From Labrenzia sp. DG1229 (lineage in GTDB: Bacteria > Pseudomonadota > Alphaproteobacteria > Rhizobiales > Stappiaceae): DNA of 64,000 nt. Below, piece after piece: positions 37,020-46,779 of the stretch. A model generated the notes under the pieces. It had not been told where the DNA came from, searched no databases, and worked only from the letters and a program-made list of their open reading frames with translations. Numbering within the stretch: position 1 is the first letter of the stretch; each line of letters begins with the position of its first letter. A program made the translations under genes and the position numbers. The DNA lies in the NCBI RefSeq assembly GCF_000521215.1, contig NZ_KI928930.1, forward strand, positions 98,778-162,777, read 5' to 3'.

Positions 37020-39620
37020 TCAATCTGTTTCCACAGCGTTTTCTTCGAAATGCCTGTAGCCGTCGCGGCCTTCATTCTTGACGGCATAAAGGGCAAGATC
37101 AGCCATCTTTAGGATCGGGCTCGCGACTTGCTCGCCGGAAATGGATGCAATACCCACGCTTGCACTGATTTCGACGATGTTACCGTTGATGTGGTAGGGC
37201 TTCTTCAGTTTTTCGACAACACGCTCCGCAATCCTGGAAGCCAGATCCCGGTCGCCGGCAGTGTTGCGGACGATGATCGCAAATTCATCTCCGCCCAGTC
37301 GTGCGACGGTGTCCTTCGTTCGCACGCACTCATTGAGGCGCACCGCAGCCTGAAGCAGAAGATCATCGCCGACATCGTGGCCGTATGTGTCGTTCACCGG
37401 TTTGAAGTGATCAAGATCAATCATCAGAAGGTCGCTTGTTTCATCGTGGTGTTCTGTCCTGGCGATTGCGTCTTCAAGCTTGAGGTTGAAAAGCGTTCGA
37501 TTGGCCAGCCCCGTGAGCGTGTCGTGATGGGCGGCATATGTGATTTCCTCGGTCGCTTTTTCCCGCGACGTCACGTCCTCATGCATACCCACCCAACCCC
37601 CGTCTGGAAGCGGTGTGCGCACGATACTGATAATCGTGCCATTGGGGTGTTTGAAGTTGGTCTTGATGACCTCGCCGGCGTCCAGTCTTTCTCTCAAGGC
37701 AGCGTAAAAGGCATAGGGATCGTCGTGAAATTCTCCCCGTTCCTTCTCCAGCTGAAGCATTTCGACCAGTGTCATGCCCTTTCGGATCTCGCCGTCCGGT
37801 TTTCCGAAAAGTTCCTGGAAATCGGTATTCCAGAGTGTGATGCGGCCCTCGCCGTCAAAGACACTGACACCCTGCCGCATGTTGGCGATCACCGCCTCCA
37901 TTTCAAAGAGGCGATTGCTGGCAAGCTGTTCCTTTTCAACGAGCTGCTCTTCCATGCGTTTGCGTCTGGTGATGTCAAGAAAACTCGATACGCTTCCGCC
38001 GCCTGGAAGCGGTGTACCGCGCACTTCGAGAACCTTGCCGTCGCTGGTTCTGCGCTCGTAGGCGTGCCGGTTGCCGGCGCCGTACCTGTCCAGCCTCTCG
38101 CCGGCAATCAGTGCCGGGTCACCTGGGCCATAGTCTCCACGGTCTGCAAGATACCTGATGACCTGTCGCAAGTTGGGCCGCTGGTCGAGAAAACCGTGTG
38201 GCAAGTTAAGCAGGCGGGCAAATTCTTCATTCCAGAAGGTGAGTTGAAGCTGCGTGTCGTAGTGAACCAGGCCGCCGGGGAAATTGTCGAAAAACCCCTG
38301 TAGTGTGTCAGATTGCTGTTTGACCTTTGTGATGTCGGTAAGCGACACGACCACGCAATCCGGGCCGTGAACACTGTTTTCGTCGACAGGCCTGGCATTG
38401 ATCCGGAGCCATCGGACCTGTCCGGATCCGGCTTCCGTAAGTTGAACTTCGAGATCCAGATCCTGTCCCGGGTCGGTCACGGCTAGAACCAGCGGGCTCA
38501 CGCGATGGCTGCCGGCATCGGTTTCGTCTTGAAAAGCCAGCTGAAGGTCGTGGACACTGGATCCGACCAAGGTGGTTTCCGGATAACCCAGAAGTTGCGA
38601 GGCAGCCTTGTTTGACGACTGAATCCTACCCGATGGGCTTACGAGAAGAATACCTTCCTGAAGTGCTTCGAGCGTTGTTCGCTGGATGACCTCGGAGGTC
38701 CGGACTTCCTCCTGCTTGCGTTTGCTGTCTGAAATGTCCTGGAGCGCGCCGATGATGCGGCGAACCGACCCTCCTTCGAATACGGGATTTCCGACAACCC
38801 GGACCCAGATTTGCCGATCCCCGGCGGTGACAAGATTGAGCTCAAGATCCCAGCCGCAACCGGTTTCGAAGGCAGTCTCGAATGCTGCTCTTAGCGCTTT
38901 GCGGCTGTCGGATGGATAAAAGCTCAACGCGGCGTTCAAGTTCGGTTGAATGTCTGGCCCGACCTCATGAATTTCCCGGGTCTTTGCTGTCCAGGTCATT
39001 GCGTCCGTTTTGGGGTCGTACTCCCAACCGCCTACGCCCGAAACAAGGGTGATTTCCTTGAGCAGGTCCTGGTTCCGGCGTGCTCTGTCCTGCTCGAGTT
39101 GCGCTTCTTGTAGCGCTTCCCTGGTTTCCAGGCCTGCCTTGTGGGCCTTGATGAGACCTTCGACGATCTTTGCCAGGTTGCGCAGCTGAGCGATTTGCTC
39201 CTCGCTCACACTGCGGGGTTTTGTATCTATGACGCAGATCGTTCCGATACGATGTTTGTCGTCTACAGTAACTGGACAACCGGCATAAAATCGGGCGCCG
39301 ACGTCTCCGGTGACAAGCGGGATGTCGCAAAATCTGCTGTCTGCCTGTGCGTCCGGCACAATCAGAACATCATCTGAAAGGATGGTATGCCCGCAAAAGG
39401 AGTTTTCCCGATGCGTTTCTGTCGCATCGAGACCAAAAGCGGCCTTGAACCAGATTTCTTCTGCATCGACAATCGAAATCACGGCCATCGGACAGTCAAA
39501 CAAATATGACGCGTTCGAAACTGCGGCGTCGAATTCGTGCAGGTGCTCTGAGTGAAGGAGTGCAAGCCTGTGAAGAGCTTCCAGTCTTTCTGTCTCAATT
39601 TGAACCTGCGCAAGCGTCAT
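37020..39620 (-). CDS. GAF-multi-PAS-GGDEF diguanylate cyclase, shorter paralogue
   Basis: I start at ATG 39620 (MTLAQVQIETERL), 12 bases after GGAG. A TTG at 39632 would add four residues. The 866-residue product parallels its neighbour throughout: a GAF domain (FDCPMAVISIVDAEEIWFKAAFGLD), then PAS, then one copy of the two-PAS module. A last PAS (VIANMRQGVSVFDGEGR) precedes the GGDEF domain with GGDEF at 776-780 and an I-site RTKD. The dimension and gene order indicate tandem duplication. The neighbour then gained a second module, or this gene lost one. There are 230 bases between this stop and the start of the neighbour, enough for separate promoters. Confidence 0.92.
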   Translation of the reverse strand: MTLAQVQIETERLEALHRLALLHSEHLHEFDAAVSNASYLFDCPMAVISIVDAEEIWFKAAFGLDATETHRENSFCGHTILSDDVLIVPDAQADSRFCDIPLVTGDVGARFYAGCPVTVDDKHRIGTICVIDTKPRSVSEEQIAQLRNLAKIVEGLIKAHKAGLETREALQEAQLEQDRARRNQDLLKEITLVSGVGGWEYDPKTDAMTWTAKTREIHEVGPDIQPNLNAALSFYPSDSRKALRAAFETAFETGCGWDLELNLVTAGDRQIWVRVVGNPVFEGGSVRRIIGALQDISDSKRKQEEVRTSEVIQRTTLEALQEGILLVSPSGRIQSSNKAASQLLGYPETTLVGSSVHDLQLAFQDETDAGSHRVSPLVLAVTDPGQDLDLEVQLTEAGSGQVRWLRINARPVDENSVHGPDCVVVSLTDITKVKQQSDTLQGFFDNFPGGLVHYDTQLQLTFWNEEFARLLNLPHGFLDQRPNLRQVIRYLADRGDYGPGDPALIAGERLDRYGAGNRHAYERRTSDGKVLEVRGTPLPGGGSVSSFLDITRRKRMEEQLVEKEQLASNRLFEMEAVIANMRQGVSVFDGEGRITLWNTDFQELFGKPDGEIRKGMTLVEMLQLEKERGEFHDDPYAFYAALRERLDAGEVIKTNFKHPNGTIISIVRTPLPDGGWVGMHEDVTSREKATEEITYAAHHDTLTGLANRTLFNLKLEDAIARTEHHDETSDLLMIDLDHFKPVNDTYGHDVGDDLLLQAAVRLNECVRTKDTVARLGGDEFAIIVRNTAGDRDLASRIAERVVEKLKKPYHINGNIVEISASVGIASISGEQVASPILKMADLALYAVKNEGRDGYRHFEENAVETD

Positions 39621-40046
39621 AGGCGGCGTCAACTCCGTGATTGAAATGCAACGGATCCAAGCCAGAGACTTAGTATCGAGATTTTTTCAAAGTGTGTGCA
39701 ATAAACCCAGAATTGAAATATCTAAAGGGAATAAAACCAAATAGTTGCATTGATGCAGTTAATATTTTCGCATTCGAAGTTGGAAAGTACTAAGAATACT
39801 CCCTTTCCGGGCAGGTTGAATTTTTTCGAGCGAATATTGATATCTTTGAGGTTCGAGTTCCAAAAACACAAGGAGCAGTACAAAGCAATGAGAGACTGCC
39901 AATACTAATTGTGCTTTGCAGCCTAGAGAGAATTACCAGTATCGCCTAATTGGATTCCAACAAAAAACCCGGCACGAAGCCGGGTTCCAGGGAATGTGGA
40001 AAATTCCACAAATATTCTGCTTGTTCAATGCGAGCAGATTTATTGA
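39621..40046. other. AT-rich gene-free region between the GGDEF genes and the GcrA-like gene
   Basis: The 426 bases hold no credible coding sequence. They include the divergent promoter area of the GGDEF pair, a terminator at 39962-39986 and a small inverted repeat TGTGGAAAATTCCACA at 39995-40010. Nothing else stands out. Confidence 0.6.
39962..39986 (-). terminator. Rho-independent terminator of the GcrA-like gene
   Basis: On the minus strand AACCCGGC-TTCG(T)-GCCGGGTT is followed by TTTTTTG. It lies 61 bases past the stop of the small GcrA-like gene. Confidence 0.85.
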
Positions 40047-40256
40047 TTACGCCGCGCGGCGGAAAGAAAGGCTCATGCCTCCGCCACCGGAACGATTGCG
40101 ACGACGCTCTTCCGGCGGAATATACACGATTGCGCTATGTTCAGCGCAGTAGGATACACCCGGCTCAACACGAGTGTTGCACGGGAATGTGTAGTTTCCA
40201 GCTTCGCCTTCTGCCCATTTGCAGCAGCCCGGACGCGGGAGAGTCATGTCAGCCAT
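40047..40256 (-). CDS. Stand-alone GcrA C-terminal-like zinc-knuckle protein
   Basis: ATG 40256, 69 residues (MADMTLPRPGCCKWAEGEAG). The pattern C-C-K-W-x-E-G-E...F-P-C-N...YC-A-E-H-x-A-I-V-Y-x-P matches the C-terminal Cys/His block of the GcrA cell-cycle regulator family. There it reads C-R-W-P-x-G-D-P-G...F-C-G...YC-x-x-H-x-A. Here it stands alone, without the N-terminal DNA-binding half. Cys11 or Cys12, Cys26, Cys37 and His40 could bind zinc. The C-terminus is Arg/Gly-rich. It has its own terminator. The role is unknown; a sigma-factor-binding or protein-interaction module is an inference. Confidence 0.7.
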   Translation of the reverse strand: MADMTLPRPGCCKWAEGEAGNYTFPCNTRVEPGVSYCAEHSAIVYIPPEERRRNRSGGGGMSLSFRRAA

Positions 40257-40529
40257 TTGTTCTTCCTTTTCAACCAAGCAACAAAAGCGCTCGAGCATCC
40301 TCGGGAGGGGAGGATCCGAACAGCTTTCGTAAGAAATCGGATGTAATCGGCGCTCGGGACGTCATCCGTTGTCCAACCTGTAACAGGTGCCCTTCAGCAA
40401 GCGCAGGCATTACATAAGCGGCATGTCACAAAAATGCAATAGAATACCTGACATTTCCGGCCTGCACTCAGCGCATAGCAGGTTAATTTAAGATAACGAA
40501 TATTGCAGTGCGCACAAAGATGAGTGCGA

Positions 40530-42146
40530 TCAGTTGACGTCGTCCGGGAACGAGCCACCCGCTTCGCGAAGTGCCTGAGGCGTGTCGAGGTCCAGACGTG
40601 CTGCGATTCCAAGCTCCACTTCGGCGACAAAACCCGGATTGTCCGCAATGATATGTCGCGCCCCGACATCACCTCGAAGACCGTTGAGGGTGTCAAAAAA
40701 CCGCCGGTCCCAAAGGACCGGGTTGCCGCGTTTGCCATTTGCGGTCGCTGTCACAATCAGGTTGTTATCGTTGTCCTGATAGGTGGCAATCAGTTGCCCG
40801 ATATCTTCAGTTGTGATCCCGGGCATGTCACCGAGCAGAATGAGAACAGCCTGGGTGTCGTCGGCCAGCGCCTTCATTCCGGTGCGGATGGAACTGGCCA
40901 TGCCGTCTGCAAAATCCGGATTGTGAACGATTGCGATATCCAGGTCTGCGACCTGGCTGCCAACCTTTTCCGCAAGATGTCCGGTCACGAGGATTGTCTG
41001 CGACAATCCGACGCCACACGCAGCTTCACCCACGTGACGAACAAGAGACTTGCCATTGAGTTCTGCAAGCAACTTGTTCGGGCCACCCATGCGTGTTGAT
41101 TTTCCTGCACCGAGAACAATCGCTGCGATTTTCGCAGTTGCCGATTGTCGCTTGGTTTCGCGGGGTTGTGGACGCGTTCCGATTTCCATCAGGAGGCCTC
41201 CTACGCCCATTGCGGTGATGTCGTCCGGTTCGGTCGCCACATCGGCAAGCAATCGGTCGAGAACCCAGTCGAAACCATTCTCCTTGGGGCTCCTGGCGCA
41301 GCCGGGAGCACCCAGAACGGGGAGCCCGCCGAATTCCGCAAGCATAAGCAGATTGCCCGGATCGACCGGCATGCCAAGATGCGTCACGGATCCACCTGCA
41401 CGCTCGACGGCCGCAGGAAGAATATCGTAACGGTCGACGACGGCGGAAGCACCGAACAGGATCAGAAAGTCGGCGCCCTCTTCCGCAAGCGTTTTCATGG
41501 CGGACGCAACAGGCTCCTCATAGTGAGGGACACGTTTTTCCGCAAGAATGGAACTGCCGCTCGGTCGCAGTCTGTCTTCCAGAACCCTGCGGGTCTTGTC
41601 CATCGTCACCGGTTTCAGATGTGGCAATTCCGTCGCGACAAGACCGATCTTTCTGGGTTTGAACGCTGCAACACCTACGGCCTCGCGAATGGCAGCTTCC
41701 GCATGGGTCAGGGACACGTTTGAAACGGCAAATGAAATGATCTTGGCGGTGGCGATCATCCGATCGCCGGAAACCTTGCTGTGGTTCGGCAGGGTTGCGA
41801 AGGTTATGGCCGGATCAATCCGATTGGCAGCGGTGACTGCCGCGCTGTTCACGACCAGAATGCCGTCCGTGTCCGCATAGAGGTTCATGCGGCCGGTAAA
41901 GGCTGTGTCTTCGCTGATACCGGGACCCTTCGCAGCCAGACCCAGACGCCTTGCTGCTTCATCCTCGCCGACATCGCCGACTTCCAGCTGTGCGACCGTG
42001 AGGCTCGATTCTCCGGTTGACGACAGTTCGCGGCAATCTTGTTCCGTTAAAACATGCCCCTTTTTTAGGACCCGGCCAGGGAGCCTCGTTTTGTGAGCAA
42101 GGATGCATCCTGTTGCTTCGTTCAGCGGAACAGGGCCGAACTTCAT
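40530..42146 (-). CDS. Molybdopterin-binding / CTP:molybdopterin cytidylyltransferase (MocA-like) fusion
   Basis: I start at ATG 42146. It overlaps the previous gene's stop by four bases (ATGA). The open frame upstream is not family-like. Residues 1-335 form a MoeA/MogA-like molybdopterin-binding region (MKFGPVPLNEATGCILAHKT, GADFLILFGASAVVDRYDILP, LGMPVDPGNLLMLAEFGGLPVLGAPGCARS). Residues about 340-538 are an NTP-transferase domain with LGAGKSTRMGGPNKLL, ILLGDMPGIT and GDVGARHII. Such fusions convert molybdopterin to its cytosine dinucleotide for xanthine dehydrogenase/CO dehydrogenase-type enzymes. XdhC neighbours support this. Confidence 0.92.
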   Translation of the reverse strand: MKFGPVPLNEATGCILAHKTRLPGRVLKKGHVLTEQDCRELSSTGESSLTVAQLEVGDVGEDEAARRLGLAAKGPGISEDTAFTGRMNLYADTDGILVVNSAAVTAANRIDPAITFATLPNHSKVSGDRMIATAKIISFAVSNVSLTHAEAAIREAVGVAAFKPRKIGLVATELPHLKPVTMDKTRRVLEDRLRPSGSSILAEKRVPHYEEPVASAMKTLAEEGADFLILFGASAVVDRYDILPAAVERAGGSVTHLGMPVDPGNLLMLAEFGGLPVLGAPGCARSPKENGFDWVLDRLLADVATEPDDITAMGVGGLLMEIGTRPQPRETKRQSATAKIAAIVLGAGKSTRMGGPNKLLAELNGKSLVRHVGEAACGVGLSQTILVTGHLAEKVGSQVADLDIAIVHNPDFADGMASSIRTGMKALADDTQAVLILLGDMPGITTEDIGQLIATYQDNDNNLIVTATANGKRGNPVLWDRRFFDTLNGLRGDVGARHIIADNPGFVAEVELGIAARLDLDTPQALREAGGSFPDDVN

Positions 42147-42838
42147 AAACCTGGCTCCGGTGCCTTGCGCAGCGCGCTGATGATTGAGCCAAGAACAGCG
42201 ACTGCGATTTCTTGAGGAGATGCAGCCCCGATATCCAGGCCGATCGGTGCGTCGATCCGTTCGAAAAGCGCAGGATCCAAGCCTTCTGCCGTGAAACGTT
42301 CCAATCGTTTGCCGTGAGTCTTCCGGCTGCCCAGGGCTCCGATGTAAAAACATTCGGTTTTGAGCGCTTCTGTCAGCGGGAAGTCGTCAATCTTGGGATC
42401 ATGTGTAACGGCAGCAACCGCTGTATATGCATCCAGAGGCGTGTGCTTCAGAACCTCTTCAGGCCAATCCGGCCTAAGGGTGCATCCGGGAAAACGCTCT
42501 TCCGTTGCAAAGGCGGTACGGGGATCGATGACCGTGACATCCAGACCGGCGATCTCGGCCATGGGTACCAGCGCCTGGGTAATGTGGACGGCGCCGATAA
42601 CGACAAGTCTTGGAGACGGCACGGAAACGGTCAGAAAAACATCGCCGGTATCTGTCGCGACGGTTCCGGATTTGCCCGACCGGAAGCGTTTTGCGAATTC
42701 CTCCTCCAAAGGATCGGCGGAGTAGGTCTCGCTTCTGCGCACCAGCCTCTGGGAGCCGTCGTCAAGCCGGGTCACGAGAATGGCTGCGCGGCGCGCGGCG
42801 CGTTCCTCATTCAATTGTTGGAGCAGAGAAAGATCCAT
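42143..42838 (-). CDS. XdhC family protein, C-terminal Rossmann-domain type
   Basis: 231 residues. An N-terminal stretch (SLLQQLNEERAARRAAILVTRLDDGSQRLVRR) leads to a Rossmann domain: LVVIGAVHITQALVPMAEIAGLDVTVIDPRTAFATEERFP, then VAAVTHDPKID and FYIGALGSRKTHGKRLERF. The end, APIGLDIGAASPQEIAVAVLGSIISALR, is diagnostic of XdhC/CoxI proteins. These deliver sulfurated Mo cofactor to molybdenum hydroxylases. It overlaps the cytidylyltransferase gene by four bases and lies 4 bases after an exporter gene. Confidence 0.92.
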   Translation of the reverse strand: MDLSLLQQLNEERAARRAAILVTRLDDGSQRLVRRSETYSADPLEEEFAKRFRSGKSGTVATDTGDVFLTVSVPSPRLVVIGAVHITQALVPMAEIAGLDVTVIDPRTAFATEERFPGCTLRPDWPEEVLKHTPLDAYTAVAAVTHDPKIDDFPLTEALKTECFYIGALGSRKTHGKRLERFTAEGLDPALFERIDAPIGLDIGAASPQEIAVAVLGSIISALRKAPEPGL

Positions 42839-42842
42839 GACG

Positions 42843-43472
42843 TCAGGTCCGGTCCGTTGCCAGCTTCAGACCAAGCCCGACCAGAAGCGAGCCGCCTATC
42901 CAGCGGGTCAGGTCCTGGAACCGGGACGTTCTGGCGAGCTTTTTCTTGACCTGGGAGGCAAAAAGCACGGTCACGATATCTGCGGATGTGAATGCCAGAT
43001 TGACGACCGTTCCCAAAACGAGAAATTGCGCCCATATGGGAAGGCTGGCCTCCGGACTGACGAACTGGGGAAGAAACGCAATGAAAAAGACGGCAACCTT
43101 CGGGTTGAGCACCTCGACGAGGATGCTGTCCACAAAGGCTCTTCGTGACGATTTTTGCGGCAGGGTGGGTACGGTGCCGTTCGAGACCTTTGTCCGGATC
43201 ATCTGGACACCGAGAAACACCAGATACAGGCCTCCGGCAAGTTTGAGAGCAAAGTAGAGGCTTGGAACGACCGCAAATACTGCCGATAGGCCGAACGCTG
43301 CTGCAAGAACGTGCACGTAGCAACCCAGGTGTATACCTGCGGCTGCCATGAAACCGGCGCGCTGACCGCGTGAGACAGTCTGCGCGGCTGTATAGAGAAG
43401 TGCAGGTCCGGGCATATAGGCGAAAAGCGCGGTTGCTGCGAAAAAGGCGAGAAGCGTTTCAGTTGTCGGCAA
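42843..43472 (-). CDS. LysE/RhtB family exporter inside the XdhC cluster
   Basis: The 209-residue product has about six membrane helices and LysE motifs (YMPGPALLYTAAQTVSRGQRAGFMAAAGIHLGCYVHV, then ILVEVLNPKVAVFFIAFLPQFV). The start is TTG at 43472. No nearer ATG suits the family N-terminus. It lies 13 bases after the small XdhC gene and 4 bases before the larger one, so it is cotranscribed with Mo-cofactor genes. The substrate is unknown. Confidence 0.85.
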   Translation of the reverse strand: MPTTETLLAFFAATALFAYMPGPALLYTAAQTVSRGQRAGFMAAAGIHLGCYVHVLAAAFGLSAVFAVVPSLYFALKLAGGLYLVFLGVQMIRTKVSNGTVPTLPQKSSRRAFVDSILVEVLNPKVAVFFIAFLPQFVSPEASLPIWAQFLVLGTVVNLAFTSADIVTVLFASQVKKKLARTSRFQDLTRWIGGSLLVGLGLKLATDRT

Positions 43473-43485
43473 GGCGAAATCTCAA

Positions 43486-43821
43486 TCAGTTGACGGGTTC
43501 GACATAGACACGGATGCGGCCGCCGCAAGAAAGGCCGACGCGCCAGGCCGTTTCATCGGCGACACCGAATTCCAGCGTTGTCGGTTTTCCGGTTTCAATG
43601 ACTTCAACGGCTTCTGCAACCACGGCGCCTTCGACACATCCACCCGAAACGGAACCCTCGAAATTGCCCTCGGCATCGATGACGAGATGAGAGCCGACCG
43701 GACGCGGTGCCGATCCCCACGTTTCGACAACGGTTGCGATCGCCACGTCACGGCCGGATTTGCTCCAGTCTTCCGCAGCTTTCAACACATCAGCGATTTG
43801 CCGGCTATGTGCATGCGTCAT
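43486..43821 (-). CDS. XdhC family protein, N-terminal (CoxI-type) domain only
   Basis: ATG 43821 (MTHAHSRQIADVLKAAEDW), with GGGG upstream. The 111 residues carry the XdhC N-terminal block: AIATVVETWGSAPRPVGSHLVIDAEGNFEGSVSGGCVEGAVVAEA, then GLSCGGRIRVYVEP. The GSAPRPVG, GCVEG and SCGGRI motifs are all intact. The usual C-terminal Rossmann half is absent and appears instead in the gene at 42143-42838. Split XdhC pairs occur in Rhizobiales. It is the first gene of the cluster. Confidence 0.92.
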   Translation of the reverse strand: MTHAHSRQIADVLKAAEDWSKSGRDVAIATVVETWGSAPRPVGSHLVIDAEGNFEGSVSGGCVEGAVVAEAVEVIETGKPTTLEFGVADETAWRVGLSCGGRIRVYVEPVN

Positions 43822-43951
43822 TGCTTGATCCCCGAAGAATGTCTGCCCGTTTCGAATATAGAATTTTTTGAAGCAGATGAAAGCTCTACAAAACAGAAAC
43901 GGCACCTGACGCCTCAGATGCCGATCCATTTGATCAGTTGGTTTTTAGTCT

Positions 43952-45562
43952 CTACTCGGCGGCTGACTGAAGACAGGGAGCCGCGTTTCGAACGGTTCCG
44001 TCCACATGGGCCTCAAATGTCTCGAAGTTGTCGACGAACATCTGGACGAGACTGGCTGCCTGCAGATCGTAGGCCTTCCTGTCGCTCCAGGTTTCGCGCG
44101 GTGTCAGGATATTTGCCTCGACACCCGGAACAGCGACAGGGACTTCAAAGCCGAAATTCGCATCCGTGCGGAATTCTGCATCTTTGAGGTCTCCCGAAAG
44201 GGCAGCCTGGAGCAACGTGCGGGTTGCCTTGATAGGCATGCGGTGGCCGGTACCGTGTGCTCCGCCGGTCCAGCCGGTATTGACCAGCCAGCAATCCACA
44301 TTGTGTTTTGCGATCAGTTCTTTCAGCAGATTTCCGTATTCGGACGGATGTCGCGGCAGGAACGGAGCACCAAAGCAGGTAGAGAAAGTTGCTTGTGGTT
44401 CCGTGACACCCTTTTCGGTGCCAGCTACTTTGGCAGTATATCCGGACAGAAAGTGATACATCGCCTGCGCGGGCGTCAGCCGGGCAAGAGGAGGCATCAC
44501 GCCGAACGCATCCGCGGTCAGCATGATGATCGTCTTCGGTATCGGCGCGTAACCCGTCGCACTGGCGTTTGAGATGAAATGGATCGGGTAGGCGGCACGG
44601 GTATTTTCGGTTTTTGAACCGTCGTCGAAATCCGGGATGCGATTTTCATCCAGCACCACGTTTTCCAGCACTGTGCCGAACCGTTGCGTTGTCGAGTAGA
44701 TCTCGGGTTCCGCTTCGGCGGAAAGTTTGATCGTCTTGGCGTAGCAGCCACCCTCGAAATTGAAGACGCCGCCTTCGCTCCAGCCATGTTCGTCGTCGCC
44801 GATCAGCGTCCGGTCAGGGTCAGCGGAGAGCGTTGTCTTGCCTGTTCCCGACAGACCGAAAAAGACGGCTGTGTCACCAGCGTCGCCGACATTTGCGGAA
44901 CAATGCATCGACATGATGCCTTTCGCCGGCAGAAGGTGGTTCAGCATTGTGAAAACCGATTTTTTCATCTCGCCGGCATAGGACGTCCCGCCGATGAGGA
45001 CGATCTTTCGGGTCAGGTCGCAGGCGATGATCGTTTCGCTCCGGCATCCGTGCCGCGCGGGATCGGCCTTGAAGCTCGGCAGGTCTACGATCGTCATTTC
45101 CGGGGCGAAGGCAGAAAGCTCCGCAGCCTCTGGCCGCAGCAGCAAGTTGCGGATGAACAGAGAGTGCCAGGCATATTGCGTATAGACCCGCACAGGCAGG
45201 CGGTGCTTTGGATCCGCTCCGCCATACAGGTCCTGTGCAAACAGCTCGAGACCTTCCGCATGCTCCAGGAAATCGTCCAAAAGGACATCGAATTGTGACT
45301 TTGAAATCTGGGCGTTGTTGTCCCACCAGACGGTATTCCTGGTCTCTTTGTCGAGAACTACGAATTTGTCTTTCGGAGACCTTCCGGTGTGAATGCCGGT
45401 TTCGGCAACGAGCGCACCGCCTGCTGCAAGCCGGGCTTCACCGCGGGACAGGGAATGTTCGTAAAGGGCAGGCTCGTTCTGGTTCCAATAGAGCGCCTTC
45501 AGCCCCTTGAAGCCGAAGGATTCGCTGCCACTGGAAGGGTTCCTGACACCTGTTTCTTGCAT
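43952..45562 (-). CDS. pckA: Phosphoenolpyruvate carboxykinase (ATP)
   Basis: It converts oxaloacetate to phosphoenolpyruvate at the entry of gluconeogenesis. I start at ATG 45562 ([20 protein letters not shown]). 536 residues. Substrate-binding [15 protein letters not shown], kinase-1a [11 protein letters not shown] and metal site LIGDDEHGW are seen, as is the CO2-binding [12 protein letters not shown] region. The C-terminal [17 protein letters not shown] is typical of the ATP-dependent enzyme. It is divergent from chvI. In Agrobacterium and Sinorhizobium the same neighbours are found and ChvI affects pckA expression. Confidence 0.97.
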   Translation of the reverse strand: MQETGVRNPSSGSESFGFKGLKALYWNQNEPALYEHSLSRGEARLAAGGALVAETGIHTGRSPKDKFVVLDKETRNTVWWDNNAQISKSQFDVLLDDFLEHAEGLELFAQDLYGGADPKHRLPVRVYTQYAWHSLFIRNLLLRPEAAELSAFAPEMTIVDLPSFKADPARHGCRSETIIACDLTRKIVLIGGTSYAGEMKKSVFTMLNHLLPAKGIMSMHCSANVGDAGDTAVFFGLSGTGKTTLSADPDRTLIGDDEHGWSEGGVFNFEGGCYAKTIKLSAEAEPEIYSTTQRFGTVLENVVLDENRIPDFDDGSKTENTRAAYPIHFISNASATGYAPIPKTIIMLTADAFGVMPPLARLTPAQAMYHFLSGYTAKVAGTEKGVTEPQATFSTCFGAPFLPRHPSEYGNLLKELIAKHNVDCWLVNTGWTGGAHGTGHRMPIKATRTLLQAALSGDLKDAEFRTDANFGFEVPVAVPGVEANILTPRETWSDRKAYDLQAASLVQMFVDNFETFEAHVDGTVRNAAPCLQSAAE

Positions 45563-46056
45563 GTTCCCGCAGTCCTCGTGATGGGTGCAATTCCGTCGCC
45601 GGAGACAGACCAAGAAGACTTTTCCGGCTGTGAGGGCTGCGAACCTAGTAGAATGACTGAACGGCAGCAAGACTACCAAAGGTGCTATGTCATTGTTTAA
45701 TCGATTAAAATGCTGCGCAAAGTGCCGGATGATTAATTTGGAATACAAAGTAATAAACGAAACCTTCGAAATATTCGACTTGAAGCACGATACGAAAATA
45801 TTCGCACTTAAATCGCGCATCCTGTTAACGATTTTCGTGTTCGCGAGTGGTTAACGTACAAAGCGTCCAAAAGAGACCTTGTATTTCGGTGTTCAAGCCC
45901 TCATCAAGCAGATTGGGACCCGGTCTGAAGGTTTTTGGAACGCCTGAAGATAGGGTTTGCCTTAATTTATGCGCATTTAGCAGGCCAAAGGCTGTGTGAT
46001 ACAGTAAGTAATACCGATGCGTACTGTCGTGCGCTGCCGGAAATGGAAAATAAAGT
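45563..46056. other. Divergent regulatory region between pckA and chvI
   Basis: The 494 bases contain no credible gene; a few short frames exist but lack family patterns. It is AT-rich, with GTTAACG repeated at about 45826 and 45852. It must hold the promoters of both pckA and chvI. ChvI binding is expected from relatives, but I cannot name a site. Confidence 0.55.
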
Positions 46057-46755
46057 ATGCCGACAATTGCTCTGGTCGATGACGACCGCAACATTTTGAC
46101 TTCGGTGTCGATTGCGCTTGAGACGGAAGGCTACCGCGTCCAGACCTACACGGACGGAACGTCTGCGCTTGATGGGCTGCAGAGCGACCCTCCGCAATTG
46201 GCAATATTCGATATCAAGATGCCGCGCATGGACGGCATGGAGTTACTGCGCCGATTGCGCCAGAACTCGGATCTGCCGGTCATCTTTCTGACGTCCAAGG
46301 ATGACGAGATCGATGAATTGTTCGGTTTGAAAATGGGTGCAGACGATTTTATTCGCAAACCGTTTTCCCAGCGTCTTCTGGTCGAGCGTGTGCGTGCGGT
46401 TCTGCGCCGGGCACAGCCGAAAGATGCCAGTGCTCCGCGAGAAGACGCGGACAAACTGCTTGAGCGTGGTCAGCTCGTCATGGATCAGGAACGACACACC
46501 TGCACGTGGAACAACAAGCCCGTAACGCTGACAGTCACCGAATTCCTGATCCTGTCTGCCCTGGCGCAGCGTCCCGGGGTCGTGAAAAGCCGCAATGCGC
46601 TTATGGACGCAGCTTATGATGACCAGGTCTACGTGGACGACCGGACAATCGACAGCCACATCAAGCGTCTGCGGAAAAAGTTCAAGGTTGTTGACGACGA
46701 CTTCGACATGATCGAAACACTTTATGGGGTTGGGTACCGCTTCCGGGAAGTCTGA
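46057..46755 (+). CDS. chvI: Response regulator ChvI (OmpR family)
   Basis: 232 residues. The receiver domain has acidic DDD near residues 8-10, phospho-acceptor Asp52 ([10 protein letters not shown]), Thr/Lys switch residues (FLTSKDD, then FIRKPF), and an OmpR-type winged helix ([22 protein letters not shown]...[16 protein letters not shown]...[11 protein letters not shown]). ChvI responds with ChvG to acid and envelope signals in related bacteria. It is followed after 24 bases by its kinase gene. Confidence 0.95.
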   Translation: MPTIALVDDDRNILTSVSIALETEGYRVQTYTDGTSALDGLQSDPPQLAIFDIKMPRMDGMELLRRLRQNSDLPVIFLTSKDDEIDELFGLKMGADDFIRKPFSQRLLVERVRAVLRRAQPKDASAPREDADKLLERGQLVMDQERHTCTWNNKPVTLTVTEFLILSALAQRPGVVKSRNALMDAAYDDQVYVDDRTIDSHIKRLRKKFKVVDDDFDMIETLYGVGYRFREV

Positions 46756-46779
46756 AGCAGCCATTAAGATAGCGGGCAG

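Noticed and set aside
40381-40440. A tRNA-like or CRISPR-like element
   Set aside because: A short CCTGTAACAGG stem is present, but no cloverleaf arms, no CCA and no repeated spacers. I see no tRNA or CRISPR array anywhere in the window.
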